The notes beneath the pieces were generated by a model that was given only the letters and a program-made list of their open reading frames with translations, ran no database searches and was not told the DNA's origin. From a virus, in the IMG/VR virus record IMGVR_UViG_3300020401_000004, positions 1 through 43,564 of that record: a stretch of 43,564 nucleotides of DNA; one strand, given 5' to 3'. A program made the position numbers and the translations under genes. Below, piece after piece: positions 35,752 through 42,902 of the stretch (positions are counted from its first letter, which is position 1; every line of letters begins with the position of its first letter).

Positions 35752-35935
35752 TACAATTTATACGGTGTTTATCTTAGTTAAGAGCCACTATCACCGACGT
35801 TGCCGAGCTCTAAAGTTAAATTATTTCAAAATGTAACGAACACTTGAAAACGATTTTATCTCGGTTATATTAGGTACATATCCAAAAGGAGGCCAACAAC
35901 AACAAAAGTCAATTATTACTAAATGTAACAACAGA

Positions 35936-35964
35936 TTGACAGTAAACAAGATACCATATAATAT
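35936..35964 (+). promoter_or_regulatory. sigma-70-like early promoter
   Basis: TTGACA (35936-35941), a 17-base spacer and TAATAT (35959-35964) make a near-consensus host promoter; TATAAT at 35957 with spacer 15 overlaps it. It points toward the early genes and fits transcription by the host enzyme right after DNA entry. Confidence 0.7.
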
Positions 35965-36031
35965 AAAGGTATCAAACAAATAAGCCCAATAAAAAAGTTA
36001 TCCGAAACCTTGCGGGGGGCCCGATGACGGA

Positions 36032-36169
36032 GTGACGGGGAACATCTACGGATGGTACATAGCTAACACTGATACGCATAGCGAGGTGTTACGGGTGGGC
36101 TGGATAGACCGAAAACCAGAAAGTACGGCTAATTTTATTACTTACCATAGTCTGTTGCTAGCCAACTAG
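36032..36169 (+). CDS. possible 45-residue hypothetical protein
   Basis: This GTG-started ORF (MTGNIYGWYIANTDTHSEVL...) lies downstream of the early promoter at 35936. Its composition is protein-like and its G+C resembles the early genes that follow. There is no ATG, and the ribosome site is weak (GACGGA). It could equally be chance in a structured RNA leader. Confidence 0.35.
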   Translation: MTGNIYGWYIANTDTHSEVLRVGWIDRKPESTANFITYHSLLLAN

Positions 36170-36208
36170 CCAAATGTCAGCATTTGATAAAATACCTTGA
36201 CAGACTAT
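36147..36208. repeat. 8-base inverted repeat overlapping an early promoter
   Basis: ATAGTCTG (36147-36154) and CAGACTAT (36201-36208) are perfect inverse copies; inside lie AAATG/CATTT and two CTAGCC direct repeats. The right arm covers the last bases of the -35 box at 36197. It may form a transcript hairpin or bind a regulator. Confidence 0.45.
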
Positions 36209-36225
36209 TTCATGCGGTCTATAGT
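36197..36225 (+). promoter_or_regulatory. sigma-70-like early promoter
   Basis: TTGACA (36197-36202), exactly 17 bases, then TATAGT (36220-36225). This is close to consensus and immediately precedes the first clear early gene. With the promoter at 35936 it would drive the early block by host RNA polymerase. Confidence 0.7.
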
Positions 36226-36279
36226 TAGTTCAGGCGGGTGCAATTCCTACCAACCGCTCAAATCCACCATCATCAAATC

Positions 36280-36903
36280 GTGTCTTATTCTCAACTATCA
36301 CACAATGCACGTGAGATTGTTGCTAAGTTCACACTAGCCACCAGCCAAGAAGTTCAGCTCGGCTGTGACTGGTATCCCTCAGCACTCAAAATCTCCGCCC
36401 GCATTGGCGAAAAGTATGGGCTCTCGGCTCAGGTTGTTGCTGGCGTCATCGCTGCCCTATCACCTAACAACCGTTGGGAGCGTAACATCATCGACGCAGA
36501 GAACGTCATCAAGGCGTGGCGGCATGGCGACGACGACGACGTGCTCGCAGTCAAAGTGTGTACGTACAAACCAATGCTAGCCAAGGCCCTGCAGATTCTC
36601 AACTCAGCATCCTGCTACATCGTTGACATTCTCAACGGCCCCAAAATCACCGAGTTTTACAACTGCATCACCAACCCTGCCATGACTGACGTGTGCATCG
36701 ACGGCCACGCCTACAGTGTGTGGTTCGGCCAACGTCTCACCATGAAAGAGGTGCCACCCATCGGCAAGAAGCTACGGGCTACCATCAAGCAAGATTATCG
36801 TGACGCCACTGCGTTCATTAACGAGGAGCTATGCGAGCACTTCTACCCTGCGGACATCCAAGCTATCACATGGGTTACACACAAACGTATCTACAATGTA
36901 TAG
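36280..36903 (+). CDS. conserved phage protein, DUF7178-like (possible DNA-repair-type fold)
   Basis: This has 207 residues from GTG 36280 (MSYSQLSHNAREIVAKF). A more upstream GTG at 36238 adds 14 residues but lies only about 12 bases after the -10 box. The central GVIAALSPNNRWERNIIDAE is characteristic of a phage protein family (DUF7178 from memory) whose helical pattern recalls helix-hairpin-helix glycosylases; CIDGHAYSVWFG further on fits that. No activity is known to me. It is the first gene of the early block. Confidence 0.75.
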   Translation: MSYSQLSHNAREIVAKFTLATSQEVQLGCDWYPSALKISARIGEKYGLSAQVVAGVIAALSPNNRWERNIIDAENVIKAWRHGDDDDVLAVKVCTYKPMLAKALQILNSASCYIVDILNGPKITEFYNCITNPAMTDVCIDGHAYSVWFGQRLTMKEVPPIGKKLRATIKQDYRDATAFINEELCEHFYPADIQAITWVTHKRIYNV

Positions 36904-37096
36904 ACAACTAACCTTCGAGCCTGTAATATGTGGGGCAGTCATGTCCTACAAAGGCATCCTATCTGACCCTGCCATTGTCCTCACTCTCACATCCTTACAT
37001 GAGAAAAACTATGACCTCTGCGAATCAGCCCACACCGACAGGTGGTTCTTCGACCCCGAGCAAGGACTCTCACAAACGGAGACGCCCTACGCTTAA
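36896..37096 (+). CDS. small hypothetical early protein
   Basis: This 66-residue protein (MYRQLTFEPVICGAVMSYKG...) overlaps the preceding stop by eight bases. There is no recognised domain. The reading frame is shared with 85 overlapping bases of the next short ORF, so one of the two ends may be misread, but the N-terminal 35 residues here have no competitor. Confidence 0.55.
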   Translation: MYRQLTFEPVICGAVMSYKGILSDPAIVLTLTSLHEKNYDLCESAHTDRWFFDPEQGLSQTETPYA

Positions 37097-37193
37097 AGAG
37101 ACACAAGCCAGCCAACAGATACCGCCCGAGGTATGGAGGGCCATCCAATACCTAGAATATCGCAAACTACGCCACAAACACCCACACGTATGA
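37011..37193 (+). CDS. possible small basic protein
   Basis: It has 60 residues from ATG 37011 (an in-frame ATG at 36999 adds four). The N-terminus is Ser/Thr/Pro-rich, then RRRPTLKETQ and a convincing helix IPPEVWRAIQYLEYRKLRH. It ends in ATGA with the methylase-like gene, which supports translation. The 5' half overlaps the preceding ORF. Confidence 0.5.
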   Translation: MTSANQPTPTGGSSTPSKDSHKRRRPTLKETQASQQIPPEVWRAIQYLEYRKLRHKHPHV

Positions 37194-37777
37194 AAGTACT
37201 AATCGCCTGCGAGTTCAGCGGGGTAGTACGTGAAGCCTTCACCAAGCGAGGCCATGACGCTACCAGCTGTGACTACCTAGCTTCCGAGCAGCCATTCGGC
37301 AAGCACTATCAAGGTGATATGTTCCAGATTGCTTATGGTCACTGGGATCTTATCATCGCACACCCACCCTGCACAGATCTGGCAGTCTCAGGCTCTAAAT
37401 ACTGGGCCGAGAAAGTCAAGGACGGACGGCAAGGCCGAGCCATCGAGTTCGTCGAACGTATCTGGCAGCTACCCTGCCCCAGGATTTGTATTGAGAACCC
37501 TGTTGGTGCCTTGTCTACACGCAGTAAACTAGGCAAACCAGCCCAATACATCCACCCCTACCAGTTCGGCCACCCCGAGGCCAAGAAGACTGGCCTGTGG
37601 CTCAAGAATCTACCACCACTCATACCTACCAATGAGCTGGAGCTACCCGAGCGTGGCTACTGGGACAACCAAACACCCAGCGGTCAGAACAAACTCGGCC
37701 CATCCGAAGATCGTTGGAAGCTACGTGCTGCAACGTATCAGGGCATAGCCGACGCAATGGCTAGCCAATGGGGTTGA
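37190..37777 (+). CDS. DNA cytosine methyltransferase-like protein
   Basis: It has 195 residues from ATG 37190 (MKVLIACEFSGVVREAF). The AdoMet-binding-like N-terminus is followed by a motif IV-like PPCTDLAVSG near residue 61 and a motif VI-like IENPVG near 102, the order of C5-cytosine methylases. It is too short to hold a full target-recognition domain. It might methylate phage DNA against host restriction, alter nucleotides, or be catalytically changed. The early position fits defence avoidance. I infer activity only from motifs. Confidence 0.65.
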   Translation: MKVLIACEFSGVVREAFTKRGHDATSCDYLASEQPFGKHYQGDMFQIAYGHWDLIIAHPPCTDLAVSGSKYWAEKVKDGRQGRAIEFVERIWQLPCPRICIENPVGALSTRSKLGKPAQYIHPYQFGHPEAKKTGLWLKNLPPLIPTNELELPERGYWDNQTPSGQNKLGPSEDRWKLRAATYQGIADAMASQWG

Positions 37778-38133
37778 CGTTCTCCCAGATAGCTGCTATG
37801 CTATCTCTGAGGGCCTCACCCTCTGCTGTTTACCACACAACTATCATGCAACCAAAGAAACGCACTTCAACATGTGTCAAGTCCATCGACGTTGACCCTA
37901 TCACTGGATCAGCTACAGTTACATACTTGACTGGCTCTTCATACGAGTACACCAATGTATCACGCAGAGCTATTGCTAACCTACTCACACAACCACAGAT
38001 GAGCCTTGGCTTCTGGGTCAACAAGAACTGCAAAGCTCAGGGCGTACACGTCAAGCAGATCGCAGACGCTTACTACCACAGACGTCCAAAGGTCAGAGTA
38101 TCACTACCAGCGGAGCTAGCAGCAAATGTCTAA
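37768..38133 (+). CDS. KTSC-like domain protein
   Basis: This 121-residue protein overlaps the methylase-like gene by ten bases. The core, CVKSIDVDPITGSATVTYLT then SSYEYTNVSRRAI and GFWVNKNCK, follows the small KTSC domain pattern (short beta sheet with a Y-x-Y and a final K-N-K). The function of this domain is unknown, with a proposed nucleic-acid link. ATG 37846 (MQPKKRTSTCVKSI) would start just before the domain and is an alternative. Confidence 0.65.
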   Translation: MGLTFSQIAAMLSLRASPSAVYHTTIMQPKKRTSTCVKSIDVDPITGSATVTYLTGSSYEYTNVSRRAIANLLTQPQMSLGFWVNKNCKAQGVHVKQIADAYYHRRPKVRVSLPAELAANV

Positions 38134-38326
38134 CGTGAAACTAATCTTCGATCAATCCACAGCTCCCAGCCTACTATCTATGGGGCAGAGCTACGAGCCA
38201 TCAACCAATGGCACCATAGCTGTTACCGTTGAGGACGCAGACAGCGGCCTCCTCGAGGACATACTATCCAATGCGGGTCTATCTATGCTCGCTGATGAGG
38301 TAATTTACACAGACTTCATGCAATGA
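38126..38326 (+). CDS. small acidic hypothetical protein
   Basis: It is a 66-residue acidic protein (MSNVKLIFDQSTAPSLLSMG...) overlapping the previous gene by eight bases and the next by four (ATGA). Acidic early phage proteins often bind host enzymes as inhibitors or DNA mimics, but nothing here shows that. Confidence 0.6.
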   Translation: MSNVKLIFDQSTAPSLLSMGQSYEPSTNGTIAVTVEDADSGLLEDILSNAGLSMLADEVIYTDFMQ

Positions 38327-38661
38327 AACAGTGCAGGCAATGCGGAGAGCTCAAGCCACTTGACTCCTTCCCACTATTCTCAACTGCTGGGGCTGGACGT
38401 AAGAATACGTGCAAGTCCTGTCAAAACCATCACGTCAGAGTTCGTAACCGCCTACGCAGGATGCACAAGCCACCATCGTCGGGTGCTTGTCCTGCATGTG
38501 GGAGGCATACAACACGCTGGGTGCTCGACCATTGCCACCGCACAGATCAATTCAGGGGTTACATCTGCGACCCATGCAACACAGCATTTGGCAAGCTTGA
38601 CGATGACCCCAGGATTATGTTAAAATCTTTACAATGGCTACAATCACATGACCAATCCTAA
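38323..38661 (+). CDS. recombination endonuclease VII-like protein
   Basis: This is a 112-residue protein with an N-terminal zinc ribbon (CRQCGELKPLDSFP ... CKSC), then CPACGR, and the signature DHCHRTDQFRGYICDPCN then AFGKLDDDP of the T4 endonuclease VII family (HNH-type, resolves branched DNA). In this phage it is an early gene distinct from the T7-type endonuclease I at 42902. It could also be a homing-type nuclease or act on host DNA. Confidence 0.88.
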   Translation: MKQCRQCGELKPLDSFPLFSTAGAGRKNTCKSCQNHHVRVRNRLRRMHKPPSSGACPACGRHTTRWVLDHCHRTDQFRGYICDPCNTAFGKLDDDPRIMLKSLQWLQSHDQS

Positions 38662-38914
38662 CAATTCCATCCAAATGTGGACACTCACACGTCTATGTCC
38701 ATACCACTACGAACGCACAGTTCTTGGCGTATTCATTGATGCTGAGGCTGCACTGTACAGACTCAAAAGGCTTACAGATATGGCTGCTGATGGCGAAGAG
38801 TTCACGCTCGAGTGCCATGACGTCAAAACTATCACCGAGGAGCGTGTTGCCTTCGAGGAGTACGAGTCATCAAAAAAGTCCGATGGTTCAAAGGTAGTAG
38901 AGATAGGTGCCTAA
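38648..38914 (+). CDS. 88-residue hypothetical protein
   Basis: This is an acidic helical protein (MTNPNNSIQMWTLTRLCPYH...) with DAEAALYRLKRLTDMA and an EERVAFEEYE stretch. It overlaps the nuclease gene by 14 bases. I do not recognise it; small proteins of this shape are common in cyanophage early regions. Confidence 0.62.
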   Translation: MTNPNNSIQMWTLTRLCPYHYERTVLGVFIDAEAALYRLKRLTDMAADGEEFTLECHDVKTITEERVAFEEYESSKKSDGSKVVEIGA

Positions 38915-38915
38915 G

Positions 38916-39077
38916 ATGACTACACAAGAGTTTATCGACGAGGTATTTACTGTAGCCAAACAAGGCTCAGGGCAAAACCAGCTATCTACCTCAGAGGTTG
39001 TTGACGAGCTACGCATACTCAAAGACAAGGCTTTGAAGTGGGACATTTTACACAGATCATTTGTTGAAACATTATGA
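38916..39077 (+). CDS. 53-residue hypothetical protein
   Basis: It starts one base after the previous stop (MTTQEFIDEVFTVAKQ...) and is helical, with TSEVVDELRILKDKALKW. It ends in an ATGA overlap with the next gene. No family is recognised. Confidence 0.55.
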   Translation: MTTQEFIDEVFTVAKQGSGQNQLSTSEVVDELRILKDKALKWDILHRSFVETL

Positions 39078-39202
39078 GCACTTTACACCACGAAACCATC
39101 ATGGAGCAAATCTATGAGGAAGTACAAGAAGATCACCCCGAGCTTGACCAAGATGCTTGGGAGGCAATCGCCAAGATTAGATTCGAGGCTAGGTGCCTAT
39201 GA
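39074..39202 (+). CDS. 42-residue acidic hypothetical protein
   Basis: A single-domain helical micro-protein (MSTLHHETIMEQIYEEVQED...) with ATGA overlaps at both ends. About one residue in four is Glu or Asp. Function is unknown; coupling is the main support. Confidence 0.55.
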   Translation: MSTLHHETIMEQIYEEVQEDHPELDQDAWEAIAKIRFEARCL

Positions 39203-39411
39203 GAAAACCTGAGAAACATGAGTGGATCTACGGTGTGTTTGGTGTTCTTGTCACATGGTCATTCCTTGGTTTCTTTCTACTACTATCTCTTATACTACCC
39301 GAAACTCGACCACCAAAATACCAACATTTACGGATTATCTCATCATGGCAGGACGAATATTCAACAACCGCATCAAAGAACTTAACAAATGGAAGGCCAC
39401 TAACAAGTTGA
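39199..39411 (+). CDS. small membrane protein
   Basis: It has 70 residues: MRKPEKHEWIYG then one membrane segment of about 22 residues (VFGVLVTWSFLGFFLLLSLI) and a polar tail. Arg/Lys before the segment predicts the N-terminus inside. It may change the host membrane early in infection. The last 67 bases overlap the next gene in another frame, so the tail may be less constrained. ATG 39199 is preferred to an upstream GTG at 39193. Confidence 0.6.
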   Translation: MRKPEKHEWIYGVFGVLVTWSFLGFFLLLSLILPETRPPKYQHLRIISSWQDEYSTTASKNLTNGRPLTS

Positions 39412-39638
39412 CACAAGTGACCTTCGACATGGGTTATGAGGCAGCTCTCACATGGGAGCTACCCCCATCCTATGTATGTGTAGTCAGAGCCATGTTACCC
39501 AACGGAAAGATCAATGAAAGGTCATATCGAAATGGTATAGCTGCCAAAAGATACATGACCAAGTTACTTGAAGATGGTAATGACTACATGGTAATGACCA
39601 GCAACGAAATCCTAGACACACTTGACTTTATCCCATGA
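39345..39638 (+). CDS. 97-residue hypothetical protein
   Basis: It runs from ATG 39345 (MAGRIFNNRIKELNKWKA...). The frame is open further back to 39222, but that part would overlap the membrane protein fully and is unlikely. It has a mixed alpha/beta pattern with YVCVVRAMLPNGKINERSY. It ends in ATGA with the next gene. No family is recognised. Confidence 0.62.
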   Translation: MAGRIFNNRIKELNKWKATNKLTQVTFDMGYEAALTWELPPSYVCVVRAMLPNGKINERSYRNGIAAKRYMTKLLEDGNDYMVMTSNEILDTLDFIP

Positions 39639-39910
39639 ACCCACATGACTTAGCCAATGTCCTTGACAAAAAGGGCTATTGGATAGATGATGATACTGGG
39701 GAGGTATCTATGTCGATTGATACCACACTCGAAGAAGAGAAACCCACCGACCTTTTAGTATTACTCGCAGCTACAGGACAGCTGGAGCTAAGGTATGACA
39801 GCCTTAACGACCCCAGGTTTTTTCTAAACAACTGGAAATGCTACGAAAGCATGGAGGAATACTGCAAGGTGCATCCACATGAACCCCAATGTAAAACCTA
39901 TGATACGTAA
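39635..39910 (+). CDS. 91-residue acidic hypothetical protein
   Basis: This acidic protein (MNPHDLANVLDKKGYWIDDD...) has two cysteines near its end (YCKVHPHEPQC). ATGA coupling leads in. It overlaps the next short ORF by 32 bases. No known domain is seen. Confidence 0.6.
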   Translation: MNPHDLANVLDKKGYWIDDDTGEVSMSIDTTLEEEKPTDLLVLLAATGQLELRYDSLNDPRFFLNNWKCYESMEEYCKVHPHEPQCKTYDT

Positions 39911-40139
39911 ACTAACTCAACGGCAAATTGACCGCCTTGATGACTACGAATACTCACTATTTCTCGCCTATGGAGACTCATTCAAACCTACACCGACAGT
40001 TTCTACTGGAGCAGGAAGCTATAGCTCAAGGGAAGCAGAGGCTTCACGACTCATTAAAGCAGCTAGAATCGAAGTCATACGCAAGTGCAAGCGTTTACGG
40101 AGTGTCCTCAATAAGAGAGGCATTACCCTACCTAGTTGA
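39879..40139 (+). CDS. possible 86-residue protein overlapping the RNA polymerase start
   Basis: The first part (from ATG 39900, MIRKLTQRQIDRLDDYEY) looks coding and fills the gap before the polymerase. The remaining 170-200 bases are shared, in another frame, with the polymerase N-terminus. The basic end KAARIEVIRKCKRLRSVLNK may be real or a by-product of that frame. It could regulate polymerase translation by coupling. Confidence 0.4.
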   Translation: MNPNVKPMIRKLTQRQIDRLDDYEYSLFLAYGDSFKPTPTVSTGAGSYSSREAEASRLIKAARIEVIRKCKRLRSVLNKRGITLPS

Positions 40140-42318
40140 GCACATACAGACACAGTTCTGGAAACTTCAGAATGGTCAAGCTGGTAAATATTACCAACCA
40201 ATCAAGCAGTACCTTGACGAGCTGGAGCCACTAGCCATTGCTACCATACTGTTGAAAGTTACCTTTGACAAAGTGTTCAGTACACGCACTAACCAAAATA
40301 CATTGGTTCCCGTGCTGGCTGCCATTGGCTCTGCATTGGAGGCAGAAGCTAAGTTTAGATGGTACAAACAAGAGCATCCTAACCTTATGTCCTACATCGA
40401 GAAGACATACTATCACAGCTCATGTGGTACGCAGCAACGTGAAGCAATCGCTAGCCAAAAGTTTGGTTCTCATGGAATTAAATGGGATTCCTGGGGGACA
40501 AAGACTAGGCTGACACTAGGAAGATGGGGATTAGATGCAGTCATCCAGACTACTCAATGGTTCACTGTTGACAAACATAACCACAGAAAAAGGTATTTTT
40601 ACAAGGTAGTTCCTACCGAGTTGTTTGACACCAAACGCCATGAACTAATCAAATCTGCTGAGTTATTTAGCGGTATTCCTTGGCCTATGTTAGTGACTCC
40701 TGATGACTGGGGGTATGATGAAAATGGTGAGATTATTTATGGAGGTTATCTAACCAACCGAATGATGAAAGGCCATGAAATGACTAGGGTTAGGAGCAAC
40801 GTTACCATAATACACGGAGAAACGCCTTTAAACTTTTTAAATAAGTTACAAAAGGTGCAGTATCGTGTTAATCGTCACGTGCTAGATGTGGCTGAGGAGC
40901 TAGTTGAAAGAGGGTATGTAGTGGGTAAATTTATACCCATATCTCCTTCATTCAAACCACCTAGACCACCAGCTGCAGATGATGATGAGCAAGTAAACAA
41001 GTCTTGGCGAAGACAAGTTGCCGAAGCTCATAATGCTGACCGTATAAATTTTAAAAGATCGGTTAGAACTAGGACACAGATGGAGGCGGCTAGAAAGTTC
41101 AAAGACGAGGACTTCTATCTTTGTTGGTCTTTTGATTACAGAGGTAGAGCATATCCCATTCCAGCCTTCCTCACCCCACAAGATACAGACTTTGGTAAGT
41201 CATTGTTAAGATTTGCTAATGAGTGTAGTGTAAATACTGAGTCTGAGTTGTGGTTGTCTTTTCAAGTAGCTACCAGCTACGGGTTGGACAAGGCCACGTT
41301 GGATGACCGACACGAATGGGTCAAACAAAACAAAGACTTAATTTCAAGGGTTGCAACCAACCCCATCGAGAACCTAAGCGAATGGGAAGAGGTTGAGGAA
41401 CCTTGGCAGTTTATGGCTGCCTGCCATGAGTATTATCATTGCTGTATCAAAGGTGATAAACACACCACAGGTCTTATGGTCGCTGTTGATGCAACATGCT
41501 CTGGTCTGCAAATTTTAGCAGGACTGGCCCGAGACAAGTCTACCGCTGAATTAGTCAATGTCTGTCCCAGCCAGAAACCAAGCGACGCCTACCTTGCAGT
41601 TGCCGACGAAGCCAAAAGGTTCCTACCGTCATACATGCACCGATGGATGACACGTAAGACCACTAAACGAACCGTTATGACTATACCCTACAACGCTACT
41701 AAAGACAGCAGTAGGAAGTACATAAGGGAATCATTACAAGAGCAAGGGTTTGAAGTGGACAAAGATGAGTTAACAACCATCGTAAATGCAGTCTATCAAA
41801 GCATGGACAGCATAGTTCCTGGGCCCATGAAGGTAATGAGATGGATTAAAAAACATGTAGGCCAGTACATCAGAGATGGTGCTACTGCAGTAGAATGGAC
41901 TACTCCCTCTGGATTCCATGTATATCAAAAAAGAGATGACATTGAAACAGAGAGGATGAGATTACAGTTACTAGGGAGTGTCTCTATTAGGATACCCAAC
42001 GGTAACTCAAAGCCCAGCCCTACCAAACACAAATCAAGTACGGCTCCAAACTACATCCATTCATTTGACGCTTCGCTCTTACACAGATCTTTTACTGAGT
42101 TCAATGAGCCATTCACAGTTATTCACGACTCCGTTCTTTGTAGAGCAGGAGACATGGGAACACTCAATTCGCTTGTGCGAGAAACCTACACCAATATATT
42201 CACAGAAGAATGTTGGCTTACACGTTTTGCACAGGACATCAATGCCACTGAACCACCACCAATCGTAGGTACATTAGACCCTACAGTTGTTTCAAATTCC
42301 ACCTATTTTTTCTGCTAA
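39940..42318 (+). CDS. single-subunit phage RNA polymerase, T7 gp1-like
   Basis: It is 792 residues from ATG 39940 (T7 has 883); ATG 39970 and TTG 39928 are alternatives and none has a clear ribosome site. It holds the catalytic set: DYRGRAY near 399, metal-binding D517 in AVDATCSG, K576 and Y584 in TKRTVMTIPYN, and D730 in VIHDSVL. The K-Y spacing of eight equals that of T7 (631, 639). It transcribes the later phage genes from its own promoters. Codons 286-293 contain copy 2 of the 24-base repeat. The end gives TAATG with the SSB gene. Confidence 0.95.
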   Translation: MTTNTHYFSPMETHSNLHRQFLLEQEAIAQGKQRLHDSLKQLESKSYASASVYGVSSIREALPYLVEHIQTQFWKLQNGQAGKYYQPIKQYLDELEPLAIATILLKVTFDKVFSTRTNQNTLVPVLAAIGSALEAEAKFRWYKQEHPNLMSYIEKTYYHSSCGTQQREAIASQKFGSHGIKWDSWGTKTRLTLGRWGLDAVIQTTQWFTVDKHNHRKRYFYKVVPTELFDTKRHELIKSAELFSGIPWPMLVTPDDWGYDENGEIIYGGYLTNRMMKGHEMTRVRSNVTIIHGETPLNFLNKLQKVQYRVNRHVLDVAEELVERGYVVGKFIPISPSFKPPRPPAADDDEQVNKSWRRQVAEAHNADRINFKRSVRTRTQMEAARKFKDEDFYLCWSFDYRGRAYPIPAFLTPQDTDFGKSLLRFANECSVNTESELWLSFQVATSYGLDKATLDDRHEWVKQNKDLISRVATNPIENLSEWEEVEEPWQFMAACHEYYHCCIKGDKHTTGLMVAVDATCSGLQILAGLARDKSTAELVNVCPSQKPSDAYLAVADEAKRFLPSYMHRWMTRKTTKRTVMTIPYNATKDSSRKYIRESLQEQGFEVDKDELTTIVNAVYQSMDSIVPGPMKVMRWIKKHVGQYIRDGATAVEWTTPSGFHVYQKRDDIETERMRLQLLGSVSIRIPNGNSKPSPTKHKSSTAPNYIHSFDASLLHRSFTEFNEPFTVIHDSVLCRAGDMGTLNSLVRETYTNIFTEECWLTRFAQDINATEPPPIVGTLDPTVVSNSTYFFC
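40794..40817. repeat. 24-base repeat, copy 2 (inside RNA polymerase gene)
   Basis: Identical to 35035-35058. In frame it encodes part of VRSNVTIIHG. Followed by AGAAACG where copy 1 has GGAAGTG. The chance of a 24-base identity in a genome this size is on the order of 1 in 100,000 or less. Confidence 0.9.
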
Positions 42319-42902
42319 TGCCAACAACACACGTAACACCAAAACCAGTTGTACTCGACGGATTCCAAGCTATACTAAAAGCTGGAGAGTGGGGGTACAA
42401 ACTATCTGCTCTAATTACAGACAAAGAGCTTCTTCAAACACTAGAAGAGGAGAGAGAGTCTGCATTGGAGTGGGCAAGAGGCAGAGCTAAGAACCCTAAA
42501 AGGGTGACAGTAAAGCCTGAACCTTGGGAAGAGCTAGAGAACAAAGCTGGCTCATACCATATCAGATTCAGCTGGAAAGATGGAGATAAGATATTTCCAG
42601 TTGTAGTTGACACAGAGGGGACAATCATAGAGGACAAAGAGACACCTATCTACAGCGGTAGTCAGGTTAAACTAGCTTTCTTCCAAAAGCCATATGTTCT
42701 ACCAAGCGGTGACATTGGCACATCACTAAAACTAAAGGCAGTCCAAGTTGTTAGTCTTAACAGCGGAGCTGGTGTCGTTGACAGTGGCGACATGTCAGCC
42801 GAAGATGCTCAAGCATTGTTTGGTGCTACAAAAGGTTTCAAGACTGAACAACCTAAAGTAGATGCAGCACCCAGCTCTATTGACCCTGACGATGACTTCT
42901 AA
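42318..42902 (+). CDS. single-stranded DNA-binding protein, T7 gp2.5-like
   Basis: This 194-residue protein has a beta-rich OB-like core (VKLAFFQKPYVLPSGDIGTS) and a very acidic tail ending SSIDPDDDF. The acidic tail with a terminal Phe is the hallmark of T7 gp2.5 (232), used to contact polymerase and helicase. It is linked by TAATG to both neighbours. Confidence 0.92.
   Translation: MPTTHVTPKPVVLDGFQAILKAGEWGYKLSALITDKELLQTLEEERESALEWARGRAKNPKRVTVKPEPWEELENKAGSYHIRFSWKDGDKIFPVVVDTEGTIIEDKETPIYSGSQVKLAFFQKPYVLPSGDIGTSLKLKAVQVVSLNSGAGVVDSGDMSAEDAQALFGATKGFKTEQPKVDAAPSSIDPDDDF

Larger units (their letters stand above)
35036..36237. other. 1.2 kb gene-poor region at the presumed genome ends
   Basis: No ORF of normal size spans this interval, the only such gap in the genome. 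It lies between large terminase and the early genes, where T7-like phages carry their terminal repeat, early host promoters and sometimes origins. Visible are a strong hairpin (35054-35077), repeats with TATAAATAC cores, palindromes TACGGT/ACCGTA (35284-35297) and GTACATATGTAC (35337-35348), a recurring TGTAAC element, two sigma-70-like promoters and one 45-codon ORF. Exact ends of the packaged DNA cannot be seen in an assembled sequence. Confidence 0.7.

Noticed and set aside
35886-35891. Perfect AGGAGG followed by CAACAACAACAAAAG
   Set aside because: No start codon follows at ribosome-binding distance and no ORF opens there; it lies upstream of an early promoter. It may be part of a small RNA, but nothing supports that.
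36216-36259. tRNA-like stretch (GCGGT...ACCGC with D-arm- and T-loop-like bases)
   Set aside because: Only 44 bases with a five-pair outer stem; no anticodon arm, and the T-stem does not pair. It also overlaps the -10 box of a good promoter. Not a tRNA and no integrase is present to suggest an attachment site.
39193-39638. Longer start choices (GTG 39193, and the extension of the 97-residue gene back to 39222)
   Set aside because: ATG 39199 has ATGA coupling, and the extension would double-code the whole membrane segment; the shorter forms are more plausible.
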